Shown: positions 16,927 through 26,089 of the stretch, one piece after another | Position numbering within the stretch: position 1 is the stretch's first letter | Layout: the number at the start of each line of letters is the position of its first letter | Origin: Bradyrhizobium sp. CCBAU 53421 | GTDB lineage: Bacteria > Pseudomonadota > Alphaproteobacteria > Rhizobiales > Xanthobacteraceae | Direction of reading: 5' to 3' | Length of the DNA stretch: 64,000 bases | Assembly: GCF_015291625.1 (NCBI RefSeq) | Contig: NZ_CP030047.1 | Coordinates: forward strand, 1,054,001-1,118,000 | Notes under the pieces: generated by a model | Database searches by the model: none | Told to the model about the DNA's origin: nothing | The model's input: only the letters and a program-made list of their open reading frames with translations | Program-made: the position numbers and the translations under genes

Positions 16927-18351
16927 CTAGTGCTTCGGTCGGTTGTTGCGGTTGTGTTGCGGATTCGGCCGGCTCTCGCGATGCAAGAAGGCGACGCCCT
17001 GGATGCCTTCGCTGCTGCCGGCCTGCGACGGACGCGGCGACTCGCCCCGGCTCGTCTGCGGCGCGCCATTATTACCACCCCGACGGCGGCGGCGGCGAGG
17101 GCCTTTTGCGCCCGGAGCGGCCTCGTTCCCACGGACATTATGCGCGCGCGGTGCAGAGCGGCCGCCACGGTGGGGGTGGGTAGCCTGCGCGGTCGCAGCC
17201 GCGGCCTCGCGGCTGCCCTGTTGAGTACGGCGGTCTTCCCGGGGCACGGTGATCCGGATCAGCCGCTCGATATCGCGCAAATAGCCCATCTCCTCGGCGC
17301 CTGATATCAGCGAGATCGCGACCCCGTCGGCGCCGGCACGCGCGGTGCGGCCGATGCGGTGGACGTAGGTTTCGGGGATGTTGGGCAGGTCGAAGTTCAC
17401 GACATGGCTGACGCCGTCGACGTCGATGCCGCGGGCGGCGATATCGGTCGCCACCAGGGTGCGGATCTCGCCGGAACGGAACGCCGCCAGGGTGCGCTCG
17501 CGGTGGTTCTGCGACTTGTTGCCATGGATCGCATTGGCCTCGATGCCGGCCTTGGCGAGGCTCTTCACCACCTTGTCGGCGCCGTGCTTGGTGCGGGTGA
17601 ACACCAGGGCACGATTGACCGGCTCCTGCTTCAGCAGCTGGGCGAGCACGGCCGGCTTGGCCGCAAAATCGACCTGAATCGCGCGCTGGGCGATGCGATC
17701 CACCGTCGAGGCCACCGGGGTCACCGCCACGCGGGCCGGGTCGCGCAGCATCGCCTCGGCGAGCTCGGCGATGTCCTTGGGCATGGTGGCCGAGAAGAAC
17801 AGCGTCTGGCGCCGGATCGGCAGTTTGGCGACGATTTTTCGGATGTCGTTGATGAAGCCCATGTCGAGCATGCGGTCGGCTTCATCGAGCACCAGGAACT
17901 CGACCTGGTTGAGCTTCAGTCCGTTGCTCTGCACGAGATCGAGCAGGCGGCCGGGGGTGGCGACCAGCACCTCGACGCCCTGCATCACGGCGCGGACCTG
18001 GCGGCCCATCGGTACGCCGCCGATGGCGAGCGCCGAGGACAGCCGGATGTGGCGGCCATAGGTGTTGAAGCTGTCGAGGATCTGCCCGGACAGTTCGCGG
18101 GTGGGCGAGAGCACCAGCACGCGGCAGCTCTTGGGCTGCGGGCGGACGCGGTTCTCGAGCAGCCGGTGCAGGATCGGCAGCGCGAAGGACGCGGTCTTGC
18201 CGGTTCCGGTCTGGGCGATGCCGACGACGTCGCGGCCGGCGAGTGCGAGCGGGATGGTCTGGGCCTGGATGGGGGTCGGCGTGAGATAATTTTCTTCTCG
18301 AAGCGCGCGGGCGATGGGATCGGCGAGGCCGAAATCCTGAAAGGAGGTCAA
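16927..18351 (-). CDS. rhlE: RhlE-type DEAD-box RNA helicase
   Basis: A 474-residue ATP-dependent RNA helicase from a TTG start at 18351, chosen because the protein then begins TSFQDFGL, the normal RhlE start. An ATG at 18393 would add 14 residues unlike the family. Motifs run in order: Q motif ([11 protein letters not shown]), Walker [23 protein letters not shown] ([13 protein letters not shown]), SAT, ARGIDV and HRIGRTAR. The C-terminal about 100 residues are basic and rich in Arg/Gly ([11 protein letters not shown]), typical for RNA binding. It likely helps ribosome assembly or mRNA unwinding in the cold, given the csp and infA neighbours. Confidence 0.93.
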   Translation of the reverse strand: MTSFQDFGLADPIARALREENYLTPTPIQAQTIPLALAGRDVVGIAQTGTGKTASFALPILHRLLENRVRPQPKSCRVLVLSPTRELSGQILDSFNTYGRHIRLSSALAIGGVPMGRQVRAVMQGVEVLVATPGRLLDLVQSNGLKLNQVEFLVLDEADRMLDMGFINDIRKIVAKLPIRRQTLFFSATMPKDIAELAEAMLRDPARVAVTPVASTVDRIAQRAIQVDFAAKPAVLAQLLKQEPVNRALVFTRTKHGADKVVKSLAKAGIEANAIHGNKSQNHRERTLAAFRSGEIRTLVATDIAARGIDVDGVSHVVNFDLPNIPETYVHRIGRTARAGADGVAISLISGAEEMGYLRDIERLIRITVPREDRRTQQGSREAAAATAQATHPHRGGRSAPRAHNVRGNEAAPGAKGPRRRRRRGGNNGAPQTSRGESPRPSQAGSSEGIQGVAFLHRESRPNPQHNRNNRPKH

Positions 18352-18393
18352 AAGGTGGTTCTTTCCATAAAAGCCGTCATCGTCCCGGCCCAT

Positions 18394-18778
18394 ATCGGCC
18401 GGAATCGCATGAAGGCATTCGGGGACACCCGCGTGTCTGGGGCGTCAAGCTGGGTTAGCTGAAAGGCGAGCCAGAAGCCGCTTGGGGCAGCTTGAACACG
18501 CAGCTCGCGAAGGCACCGCGATGTCGCGGGCATGGCGAGGATATGGACCAGGAACTGGGCGGATTCAAGATGATATCGCCGGGATTGGTGCCCGGAATGC
18601 GCCGAACCATCGCGCAGACTGTCACAAATCTGTGCCGGAAATTTAGCCAAGAAGGCAATTTTGCCTACAAAATAGACTGATTGCTCTTTCAGCAGTCAAG
18701 TTTGCGGCTCAATGATTGGGCAGTCGTCTTCCGTATTTGCCCGGAACTCGTGAAATTATCCAGTCGGTTCATCGGCTT
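18394..18778. other. Non-coding region between rhlE and the urt promoter
   Basis: No coding sequence with a plausible start and composition was found. It must hold the rhlE promoter (leftward) and any enhancer sites for the urtA sigma-54 promoter (rightward). I saw no convincing NtrC palindrome of the GCACC-N5-GGTGC type here. Confidence 0.5.
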
Positions 18779-18796
18779 ACGGTGCCCACGCACCGT
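18779..18796. promoter_or_regulatory. Perfect inverted repeat abutting the urtA sigma-54 promoter
   Basis: ACGGTGC, CCAC, GCACCGT: two perfect 7-bp arms with a four-base spacer. The right arm ends on the first base of the -24 element. Arm polarity (GGTGC then GCACC) is opposite to the usual NtrC site, so this may be an operator for another protein or a supercoil-extruded hairpin. Confidence 0.6.
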
Positions 18797-18810
18797 GGCA
18801 CAGTTCTTGC
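18796..18810 (+). promoter_or_regulatory. Sigma-54 (RpoN) promoter of urtA
   Basis: TGGCAC, five bases, TTGC: an exact match to the -24/-12 consensus TGGCAC-N5-TTGC, with invariant GG at 18797-18798 and GC at 18809-18810. It lies 72 bases before the urtA start, on the right strand. Sigma-54 control of urea uptake fits NtrC-dependent nitrogen regulation, which is known for urt genes in other bacteria. Confidence 0.85.
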
Positions 18811-18882
18811 GATTCCCTTAACCGCAGGCGGCCAAGCGGCCGTTCGCAAGCGTTCACGCCTGCGTCAGGGAGACGACATTTC

Positions 18883-20211
18883 ATGCTTACTCAGCTTACT
18901 CACAAGATAACGACGATGACCCGCCGCCGCGCGCTCGCGGCGACGGCCGGCCTGGTTTTGGGCCTGGCTGCGTCCTCGCCGTTCGCGCCCGCCCAAGCGG
19001 CCGACGACACCATCAAGGTTGGCATCCTGCACTCGCTGTCGGGCACCATGGCCATCAGCGAAACCACGCTGAAGGACACGATCCTTTTCCTGATCGACGA
19101 GCAGAACAAGAAGGGCGGCGTACTCGGCAAGAAGCTCGAGGCCGTCGTGGTCGACCCCGCCTCGAACTGGCCGCTGTTCGCCGAGAAGGCGCGCGAGCTG
19201 ATCACCAAGGACAAGGTTGCGGTCGTGTTCGGCTGCTGGACCTCGGTGTCGCGCAAGTCCGTGCTCCCGGTGTTCAAGGAGCTCAACAACATCCTGTTCT
19301 ACCCGGTGCAGTATGAGGGCGAGGAGTCCGAGCGCAACGTGTTCTACACGGGCGCTGCGCCGAACCAGCAGGCGATCCCCGCCGTCGACTATCTGATGAA
19401 GGAAGAGAAGGTGAAGCGCTGGGTGCTGGCCGGCACCGACTACGTCTATCCGCGCACCACCAACAAGATCCTGGAAGCCTATCTGAAGTCGAAGGGCGTC
19501 GCCCAGGACGACATCATGATCAACTACACGCCGTTCGGTCACTCCGATTGGCAGACGATCGTGGCCGACATCAAGAAGTTCGGCTCGGCCGGCAAGAAGA
19601 CCGCCGTGGTCTCCACCATCAACGGCGACGCCAACGTTCCGTTCTACAAGGAGCTCGGCAACCAGGGCATCAAGGCGACCGACATTCCGGTGGTCGCGTT
19701 CTCGGTCGGCGAAGAAGAGCTCGCCGGCATCGACACCAAGCCGCTGCTCGGCCATCTCGCCGCCTGGAACTACTTCGAGTCGATCAAGACCCCGGCGAAC
19801 GAGAAGTTCATCAAGGAGTGGCAGGCCTACACCAAGAATCCGAAGCGCGTGACCAACGACCCGATGGAAGCGCACTACATCGGCTTCAACATGTGGGTGA
19901 AGGCGGTCGAGAAGGTGAAGTCGACCGATCCGGACAAGGTGATCGACGCGCTTCCCGGCACCGAGGCGCCGAACCTGACCGGCGGCACCTCGAAGATGCT
20001 GCCGAACCACCACATCACCAAGCCGGTGTTCATCGGCGAGATCAAGGGCAACGGACAGTTCGACGTGGTCTGGAAGACCCCGGGCCTGGTGGCCGGCGAC
20101 GCCTGGTCGAAGGAGCTCGAGGGCTCCAAGGACCTGATCGGCGATTGGGTCGGCAAGAAGTGCGGCAACTACAACACCAAGACCAACAAGTGCGGTGGCC
20201 AGGGCTCCTGA
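18883..20211 (+). CDS. urtA: UrtA urea ABC transporter substrate-binding protein
   Basis: A 442-residue periplasmic binding protein of the Leu/Ile/Val-type family. The signal peptide contains a twin-arginine-like RRR at about residue 11 and a hydrophobic run, with cleavage after AQA at about residue 43. The mature part begins DDTIKVGILHSLSGTMAISE, as in UrtA/FmdD proteins, and includes FGCWTSVSRKSVLPVFKELN. It captures urea or short amides and delivers it to UrtBC. It is first of urtABCDE and follows a sigma-54 promoter. The urtA-urtB gap is about 100 bases. Confidence 0.95.
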   Translation: MLTQLTHKITTMTRRRALAATAGLVLGLAASSPFAPAQAADDTIKVGILHSLSGTMAISETTLKDTILFLIDEQNKKGGVLGKKLEAVVVDPASNWPLFAEKARELITKDKVAVVFGCWTSVSRKSVLPVFKELNNILFYPVQYEGEESERNVFYTGAAPNQQAIPAVDYLMKEEKVKRWVLAGTDYVYPRTTNKILEAYLKSKGVAQDDIMINYTPFGHSDWQTIVADIKKFGSAGKKTAVVSTINGDANVPFYKELGNQGIKATDIPVVAFSVGEEELAGIDTKPLLGHLAAWNYFESIKTPANEKFIKEWQAYTKNPKRVTNDPMEAHYIGFNMWVKAVEKVKSTDPDKVIDALPGTEAPNLTGGTSKMLPNHHITKPVFIGEIKGNGQFDVVWKTPGLVAGDAWSKELEGSKDLIGDWVGKKCGNYNTKTNKCGGQGS

Positions 20212-20310
20212 TCGGGCACTCCTGACCTAACGACACAACACAACCATCCAAGAACCTGGAGAAGGCGGCATGCTCGTCGCCTTCTCCTCCACTCCTGCCG
20301 GGGTACTGAC

Positions 20311-21921
20311 GTGTTTGCCAATTGTATTGATCGCTTTCGCGCGCTTTGTCTCTCGATCCTGCTGCTGAGCTGCCTTGCTGTGCCGGCGCTGGCCGGCCCG
20401 TTCGAGGATTCGGTCGCCAAATTCGCCAATGACGAGTTCTCCGACACTGAAGCTGCGATCGGCGAGGTTGCCGCATCGGGCAACGCGCTGGCATCGCCGA
20501 TCATCAGCGCGCTGCAGGACGGCCGGCTTTCGGCGGATCCCGACAGCAAGAAGGTCTTCATCACGCAGGCCGACGGCAAGATCGTCGACGCCACCACCGG
20601 CGCTGCCGTCGACAAGCTGCCTGACAACGCCGCCGCCGTTCGCCTCAACAACCGCCTGCGCCGCACCGTAGAGGCCGCGCTCGGCGGCCTGACGCTGCTG
20701 TCGCCGGATCCGGCCAAGCGGCTGGCGGCTGCGCAATCGGTGTTCAAGAGCCACGAGGAGAACCTGCTGCCGACGGTCGAGGGCGCGCTCGCCAAGGAGA
20801 GCGTCAAGTCGATCAAGCAGGCGTTCGCCGAGGCGCGCGCCGCCATCATCCTGTTCAAGTCGGATGCATCCGACGTCGACAAGCTCGACGCCGTCGCCGT
20901 GGTCAAGGCGCGTGGCGACCAGGAGGCGCTGGCGCTGCTCACCGGCCTTGGCGACCAGCCGCCGCTGGTCACCAAGGCGGCGGCGGCCGCGGTGACCTCG
21001 ATCCAGAGCAATCTTGCGATGTGGTCGATGGTGCAGAACGCCTGGTACGGCTTGTCGCTCGGCTCGGTGCTGCTGCTCGCGGCGATCGGGCTTGCCATCA
21101 CCTTCGGCGTGATGGGCGTCATCAATATGGCGCACGGCGAGATGGTGATGCTCGGGGCCTACACCACCTTCGTGGTGCAGGAGGTGATCCGCACCCGCTA
21201 TCCCGCGTTGTTCGACTATTCGCTGCTGATCGCGGTGCCGCTCGCCTTCCTGGTTGCCGGCTTCATCGGCGTCCTGATCGAGCGCACCATCATCCGCTTC
21301 CTCTACGGCCGTCCGCTGGAAACGCTGCTCGCGACCTGGGGCCTGTCGCTGGTGCTGCAGCAGGCGGTGCGCACCGCATTCGGCCCGACCAACCGCGAGG
21401 TCGGCAACCCCTCGTGGATGAGCGGCGCCTTCGAGCTCGGCCAGATCACTATCACCTATAACCGGCTCTGGATCCTCTGCTTCACGCTCGCGGTGTTCGC
21501 CATCCTGCTCGCGATGCTGCGCTACACCGCGCTCGGGCTCGAGATGCGCGCGGTGACGCAGAACCGCCGCATGGCGGCCTCGATGGGGATCGCCACCTCG
21601 CGCGTCGACGCGTTGACCTTCGGGCTCGGCTCGGGGATCGCCGGCATCGCCGGCGTGGCGCTGTCGCAGATCGACAATGTCAGCCCGAATCTTGGCCAGA
21701 GCTACATCATCGACAGCTTCATGGTCGTGGTGTTCGGCGGCGTCGGCAATCTGTGGGGCACGCTGGTCGGCGCCTTCACGCTCGGCATCGCCAACAAGTT
21801 CCTCGAGCCGGTGGCAGGTGCCGTGCTCGGCAAGATCGCGATCCTGGTGCTGATCATCCTGTTCATCCAGAAGCGGCCGCGCGGCCTGTTCGCGCTCAAG
21901 GGCCGGGCGGTGGAAGCATGA
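20311..21921 (+). CDS. urtB: UrtB urea ABC transporter permease with N-terminal periplasmic domain
   Basis: A 536-residue protein. A signal-like helix (about residues 8-28) precedes an about 200-residue periplasmic region, and the branched-chain-type permease domain (about 235-530, beginning near SLGSVLLLAAIGLAITFGVM) has eight or so membrane helices. UrtB proteins are longer than LivH because of this extra N-terminal region. The start is GTG at 20311, just after GGGGTACTGAC. It pairs with UrtC, whose ATG overlaps the urtB stop. Confidence 0.93.
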   Translation: MFANCIDRFRALCLSILLLSCLAVPALAGPFEDSVAKFANDEFSDTEAAIGEVAASGNALASPIISALQDGRLSADPDSKKVFITQADGKIVDATTGAAVDKLPDNAAAVRLNNRLRRTVEAALGGLTLLSPDPAKRLAAAQSVFKSHEENLLPTVEGALAKESVKSIKQAFAEARAAIILFKSDASDVDKLDAVAVVKARGDQEALALLTGLGDQPPLVTKAAAAAVTSIQSNLAMWSMVQNAWYGLSLGSVLLLAAIGLAITFGVMGVINMAHGEMVMLGAYTTFVVQEVIRTRYPALFDYSLLIAVPLAFLVAGFIGVLIERTIIRFLYGRPLETLLATWGLSLVLQQAVRTAFGPTNREVGNPSWMSGAFELGQITITYNRLWILCFTLAVFAILLAMLRYTALGLEMRAVTQNRRMAASMGIATSRVDALTFGLGSGIAGIAGVALSQIDNVSPNLGQSYIIDSFMVVVFGGVGNLWGTLVGAFTLGIANKFLEPVAGAVLGKIAILVLIILFIQKRPRGLFALKGRAVEA

Positions 21922-23087
21922 CGCCGCACATCCTCACCCGTTCGCTCGACCGCGCGGCGACCGCGTTCGTCCTGATCGTCGCCGCGGTCGGGGTGCTGAT
22001 CCCATTGTCGAACCTGCTGCTGCCGCAGGGCTCGATGTTCCAGGTGCCGACCTATCTGGTGGCGCTGTGGGGCAAATATGTCTGCTACGCCATCCTCGCG
22101 CTCTCGATCGACCTGATCTGGGGTTATTGCGGCATCCTTTCGCTCGGCCACGGCGCGTTCTTCGCGCTCGGCGGCTACGCGATGGGCATGTACCTGATGC
22201 GGCAGATCGGCAGCCGCGGAGTTTACGGCAACCCCGTTCTGCCCGACTTCATGGTGTTCCTGAACTGGGACAAGCTGCCCTGGTACTGGTACGGCTTCGA
22301 TAAATTCGCCTTCGCGGCGCTCATGGTGCTGCTGGTGCCCGGCCTGCTCGCTTTTTGCTTCGGCTGGCTCGCCTTCCGCTCGCGCGTCACCGGCGTGTAC
22401 CTGTCGATCATCACGCAGGCGATGACCTATGCGCTGCTGCTCGGCTTCTTCCGCAACGATTTCGGCTTCGGCGGCAACAACGGCCTGACCGACTTCAAGG
22501 ACATCCTCGGCTTCAACGTGCAGGCCGAGGGCACCCGTGCCGTGCTGTTCCTGCTGAGTTGCCTCGCGCTGATCATCGCCTTCCTGATCTGCCGCGCGAT
22601 CGTGACCTCGAAGCTCGGCAAGGTCCTGATCGCGGTGCGCGACGCCGAGAGCCGCACCCGCTTCCTCGGGTACCGCGTCGAATCCTACAAGCTGTTCGTG
22701 TTCACGCTGTCGGCCTGCATGGCCGGTGTCGCCGGCGCGCTCTACGTGCCGCAGGTCGGCATCATCAATCCGAGCGAGTTCGCGCCCGGCAATTCGATCG
22801 AGGCGGTGATCTGGGTCGCGGTCGGCGGCCGCGGCACGCTGGTCGGCGCCGCGCTCGGCGCCGTCGTGGTCAACTACGCCAAGACGTTCTTCACGTCGGG
22901 ACCGCTCGCGCCGTACTGGCTGTTCATGCTGGGCGCACTGTTCATCCTGGTCACGCTGCTGTTGCCGAAGGGCATTGTCGGCACCTTCAACAGCTGGTGG
23001 GAGCCGATCAGGGCGGGGCGCAACTCGCCTGACGCGGAGAGTGCCGCGCGCGAAGACGGTGTCGGCGCACCGAACCTGGCGGAGTAG
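21918..23087 (+). CDS. urtC: UrtC urea ABC transporter permease
   Basis: A 389-residue LivM-type permease with about ten membrane segments and the family loop GRVLIAVRDAESR (here GKVLIAVRDAESRTRFLGY) that contacts the ATPase. It starts at the ATG overlapping the urtB stop (ATGA), which marks translational coupling; longer reading frames upstream lie inside urtB. The C-terminal about 30 residues are soluble and acidic. It forms the inner-membrane channel with UrtB. Confidence 0.94.
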   Translation: MTPHILTRSLDRAATAFVLIVAAVGVLIPLSNLLLPQGSMFQVPTYLVALWGKYVCYAILALSIDLIWGYCGILSLGHGAFFALGGYAMGMYLMRQIGSRGVYGNPVLPDFMVFLNWDKLPWYWYGFDKFAFAALMVLLVPGLLAFCFGWLAFRSRVTGVYLSIITQAMTYALLLGFFRNDFGFGGNNGLTDFKDILGFNVQAEGTRAVLFLLSCLALIIAFLICRAIVTSKLGKVLIAVRDAESRTRFLGYRVESYKLFVFTLSACMAGVAGALYVPQVGIINPSEFAPGNSIEAVIWVAVGGRGTLVGAALGAVVVNYAKTFFTSGPLAPYWLFMLGALFILVTLLLPKGIVGTFNSWWEPIRAGRNSPDAESAAREDGVGAPNLAE

Positions 23088-23091
23088 GCAG

Positions 23092-23853
23092 ATGAACGTC
23101 ATGGATACCCGTGCCACCTCGGCCATGCTCTATCTCGACGGCGTGCACGTCTCGTTCGACGGCTTTCACGCCATCAACAATCTGTCGCTGACGCTCGCGC
23201 CCGGCGAGATGCGCGCCATCATCGGGCCGAACGGGGCCGGCAAGACCACGATGATGGACATCATCACCGGCAAGACCAAGCCGGACGAGGGCACCGTGCT
23301 GTTCGACGGCACCGTCGACCTGACCCGGCTCGACGAGACCCGCATCGCCGAGCTCGGCATTGGTCGCAAATTCCAGAAGCCGACGGTGTTCGAGAGCCAG
23401 ACCGTGCAGGACAATCTGCTGCTCGCGCTCAATGTCGACCATTCCGTGCGCGGCACGCTGTTCTGGCGCGGCAGCAAGGCGGAGTCCGAACGCATCGACA
23501 AGGTGCTGGAGACCATCCGCCTGACCGATGCGCGCAACCGCCTCGCCGGCAGCCTGTCGCACGGCCAGAAGCAGTGGCTCGAGATCGGCATGCTGCTGGC
23601 GCAGGACCCCAAGGTGCTGCTGGTCGACGAGCCGGTCGCCGGGATGACCGATGTCGAGACCCATCTGACCGCGGAGCTTTTGAAAGAGATCAACAGGAAC
23701 CACACCATCATGGTGGTCGAGCACGACATGACCTTTGTGCGCGAGCTCGGGGTCAAGGTGACCTGCCTGCACGAAGGCACGGTGCTCGCCGAAGGTTCGA
23801 TCGACCAGGTGTCGTCGAACGAGCGGGTGGTCGAAGTGTATCTGGGACGCTAG
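23092..23853 (+). CDS. urtD: UrtD urea ABC transporter ATPase
   Basis: A 253-residue ATPase of the LivG type. Walker A is GPNGAGKTT (about residues 45-53), the ABC signature is LSHGQKQWLEIGM and Walker B is VLLVDEPVAGM with the switch His in VVEHD. The ATG at 23092 follows a GGAGTAGGCAG site and lies four bases after the urtC stop. It hydrolyses ATP to drive urea import together with UrtE. Confidence 0.95.
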   Translation: MNVMDTRATSAMLYLDGVHVSFDGFHAINNLSLTLAPGEMRAIIGPNGAGKTTMMDIITGKTKPDEGTVLFDGTVDLTRLDETRIAELGIGRKFQKPTVFESQTVQDNLLLALNVDHSVRGTLFWRGSKAESERIDKVLETIRLTDARNRLAGSLSHGQKQWLEIGMLLAQDPKVLLVDEPVAGMTDVETHLTAELLKEINRNHTIMVVEHDMTFVRELGVKVTCLHEGTVLAEGSIDQVSSNERVVEVYLGR

Positions 23854-23856
23854 GCG

Positions 23857-24552
23857 ATGCTGAAGATCGACAACATCAATCTCTACTACGGCGCTGCGCA
23901 GGCGCTGCGTGGGGTGTCGCTGACCGCGGAGCCCGGCAAGGTCACCTGCGTGCTCGGCCGCAACGGCGTCGGCAAGACCTCGCTGCTGCGCGCCATGGTC
24001 GGCCAGTATCCGATCGCCTCCGGCGCGATCAATTTCGACGGCAAGGACATCACCGCGCTAAAGCCCTATGAGCGGGCGCGGCGCGGCATCGGCTTCGTGC
24101 CGCAGGGCCGCGAGATCTTCCCGCTGCTGACGGTGGAGGAAAACCTCAAGACCGGCTTCGGCCCGCTGAAGCGCGAGGACCGCAACATCCCCGATGACGT
24201 GTTCTCGCTGTTCCCGGTGCTGCAGACCATGCTGGGCCGCCGCGGCGGCGACCTCTCCGGCGGCCAGCAGCAGCAGCTCGCGATCGGCCGCGCGCTGGTG
24301 ATGCGGCCGAAGCTCCTGCTGCTCGACGAGCCGACCGAAGGCATCCAGCCCTCGATCATCAAGGACATCGGCCGCGCCATCTCCTATCTGCGCAACCTCG
24401 GCAACATCGCAATCGTGCTGGTCGAACAATATCTCGACTTTGCCTGCGAACTCGGCGACAGTTTTGCCGTGATGGACCGGGGCGCGGTGAAATATGCTTG
24501 TGACCGCGCGAACCTCGATCCCGCCGAGATCAGCCGCCAGATGGCGCTGTGA
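23857..24552 (+). CDS. urtE: UrtE urea ABC transporter ATPase
   Basis: A 231-residue ATPase of the LivF type with Walker A GRNGVGKTS (about residues 36-44), signature LSGGQQQQLAIGRAL, and Walker B LLLLDEPTEGIQP. The phrase EPTEGIQPSII is typical of UrtE. It begins four bases after urtD. The next gene, ureD, starts 50 bases downstream, so uptake and urease genes are probably one transcription unit. Confidence 0.95.
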   Translation: MLKIDNINLYYGAAQALRGVSLTAEPGKVTCVLGRNGVGKTSLLRAMVGQYPIASGAINFDGKDITALKPYERARRGIGFVPQGREIFPLLTVEENLKTGFGPLKREDRNIPDDVFSLFPVLQTMLGRRGGDLSGGQQQQLAIGRALVMRPKLLLLDEPTEGIQPSIIKDIGRAISYLRNLGNIAIVLVEQYLDFACELGDSFAVMDRGAVKYACDRANLDPAEISRQMAL

Positions 24553-24602
24553 AGATGATGTGACGCCGCCTTTCGCGGCGCGCGCAAGGGAGCATTGGGG
24601 GA

Positions 24603-25439
24603 ATGCGGACCGGGATCGCAAGCGCGGCAGCGGCGACGTTTGCGGCAAACCGTGCCCAGGGTGCGGTCCGGTTCGGCGTGCATCGCAAGGATGGCGCGAC
24701 CCGCCGCGGCGATCTCCATGAATCCGGCTCCCTGCGCGTGCGCTTCCCTTCACCAGAGGATGAGGGCCTGTCGGCGATGTTCGTCAACACCGCCGGCGGC
24801 ATTGCCGGTGGGGACCGCTTCGAGATCGCGATCGCAGCCGGCGAGGGCGCCCGCCTGACGCTGACCACGGCGGCGGCAGAAAAGGTCTATCGCGCGCCGG
24901 CAGCGGCGGCGCGGATCGATATCGCGCTCAAGGTCGCTGATGGCGCGCATCTGTCCTGGTTGCCGCAGGAGACCATCCTGTTCGACCGCGCCCGGATTCA
25001 TCGCAGCTTCGACATCGACCTCGCCGAGGGGGCCTCGCTCTTGCTCTGCGAGATCGTGGTGTTCGGCCGCGCCGCGATGGGCGAGACCATGCGCCATGGC
25101 GAATTCGTCGACCGCTGGCGGATGCGCCGTGGCGGCCGGCTGGTGTTTGCCGAGACCATCAGGCTCGACGGCGAGATCGGCGAGAAGCTGGCACGTCCTG
25201 CGATCGCAAATGGCGGCTGTGCGATCGGCACGGCGCTGATCGTGCCGGGCGACGAGGCGCTCGTCGAACGCATCCGCGAAGCGTCGGACAGCTTTGGCGG
25301 TGAGGTCGGCCTCTCCGCCTGGAATGGCTTTGCAACGGCGCGCTTCTGTGCCCAAGATGCGGCCCGGTTGCGCGCCGACATGATGGCGGTGCTCGGCCGC
25401 GCGTCCATCGTCCCGCTGCCGCGGTTATGGCTCAACTAA
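24603..25439 (+). CDS. ureD: UreD urease accessory protein
   Basis: A 278-residue protein of the UreD/UreH family, the scaffold that binds apo-urease and, with UreF and UreG, directs nickel to the active site. Family-typical stretches are visible: FVNTAGGIAGGDRFEIAI, LTTAAAEKVYRA, LSWLPQETILFDRARIHR and GRAAMGE. The protein is cytoplasmic with no signal peptide. It is first of the urease block, 28 bases before ureA. Confidence 0.93.
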   Translation: MRTGIASAAAATFAANRAQGAVRFGVHRKDGATRRGDLHESGSLRVRFPSPEDEGLSAMFVNTAGGIAGGDRFEIAIAAGEGARLTLTTAAAEKVYRAPAAAARIDIALKVADGAHLSWLPQETILFDRARIHRSFDIDLAEGASLLLCEIVVFGRAAMGETMRHGEFVDRWRMRRGGRLVFAETIRLDGEIGEKLARPAIANGGCAIGTALIVPGDEALVERIREASDSFGGEVGLSAWNGFATARFCAQDAARLRADMMAVLGRASIVPLPRLWLN

Positions 25440-25466
25440 TCCTTTCAGAACGATCAGAGTGCTCGC

Positions 25467-25769
25467 ATGAATTTGTCTCCCCGCGAAAAGGACAAGCTCC
25501 TGGTTTCGATGGCGGCCATGGTGGCCCGCCGCCGGCTCGAGCGTGGCGTCAAGCTGAACCATCCCGAAGCGGTGGCGCTGATCACCGATTTCATCGTCGA
25601 GGGCGCACGCGACGGCCGCACCGTCGCCGAGTTGATGCAGGCCGGCGCCAAGGTCCTGACCCGCGCGCAGGTGATGGATGGCATCCCGGAGATGATCCAT
25701 GACATCCAGGTCGAGGCGACATTCCCCGACGGCACCAAGCTCGTCACCGTGCACGAGCCGATCCGATAG
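25467..25769 (+). CDS. ureA: Urease gamma subunit UreA
   Basis: A 100-residue subunit of full family length starting [20 protein letters not shown] and ending near [18 protein letters not shown]. With UreB and UreC it forms the (alpha-beta-gamma)3 urease that splits urea to ammonia and carbamate. It is followed nine bases later by ureB, with an AGGAG-like site between them. Confidence 0.97.
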   Translation: MNLSPREKDKLLVSMAAMVARRRLERGVKLNHPEAVALITDFIVEGARDGRTVAELMQAGAKVLTRAQVMDGIPEMIHDIQVEATFPDGTKLVTVHEPIR

Positions 25770-25778
25770 GAGCCTGAC

Positions 25779-26084
25779 ATGATCCCCGGCGAACTCTTCA
25801 TCAAGGACGGCGAGATCGAGCTCAATGCCGGCCGCAAGACCGTGACGCTCTCGGTCGCGAACACCGGTGACCGCCCGATCCAGGTCGGCTCGCACTACCA
25901 CTTCTTCGAGACCAACCCGGCGCTGAAATTCGACCGCAAGAAAGCCCGCGGCATGCGCCTCGACATCGCTGCCGGCACCGCCGTCCGCTTCGAGCCCGGC
26001 CAGACCCGCGACGTCCAGCTCGTCGCACTCGCCGGCAAGCGCGTGATCCACGGCTTCCGCGCCGAGGTAAAGGGGAAGCTTTAG
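25779..26084 (+). CDS. ureB: Urease beta subunit UreB
   Basis: A 101-residue subunit starting [20 protein letters not shown], with the conserved [16 protein letters not shown] core. It covers the active-site flap region of the alpha subunit. In most urease operons ureC follows directly; here a 555-base alarmone-hydrolase-like gene is inserted first, starting five bases after the ureB stop. Confidence 0.97.
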   Translation: MIPGELFIKDGEIELNAGRKTVTLSVANTGDRPIQVGSHYHFFETNPALKFDRKKARGMRLDIAAGTAVRFEPGQTRDVQLVALAGKRVIHGFRAEVKGKL

Positions 26085-26089
26085 ATCCG

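Noticed and set aside
18779..18796. NtrC enhancer site at the inverted repeat
   Set aside because: Arm order is GGTGC then GCACC, the reverse of the NtrC consensus GCACC-N-GGTGC, and it overlaps the -24 element, where an activator site is not expected.
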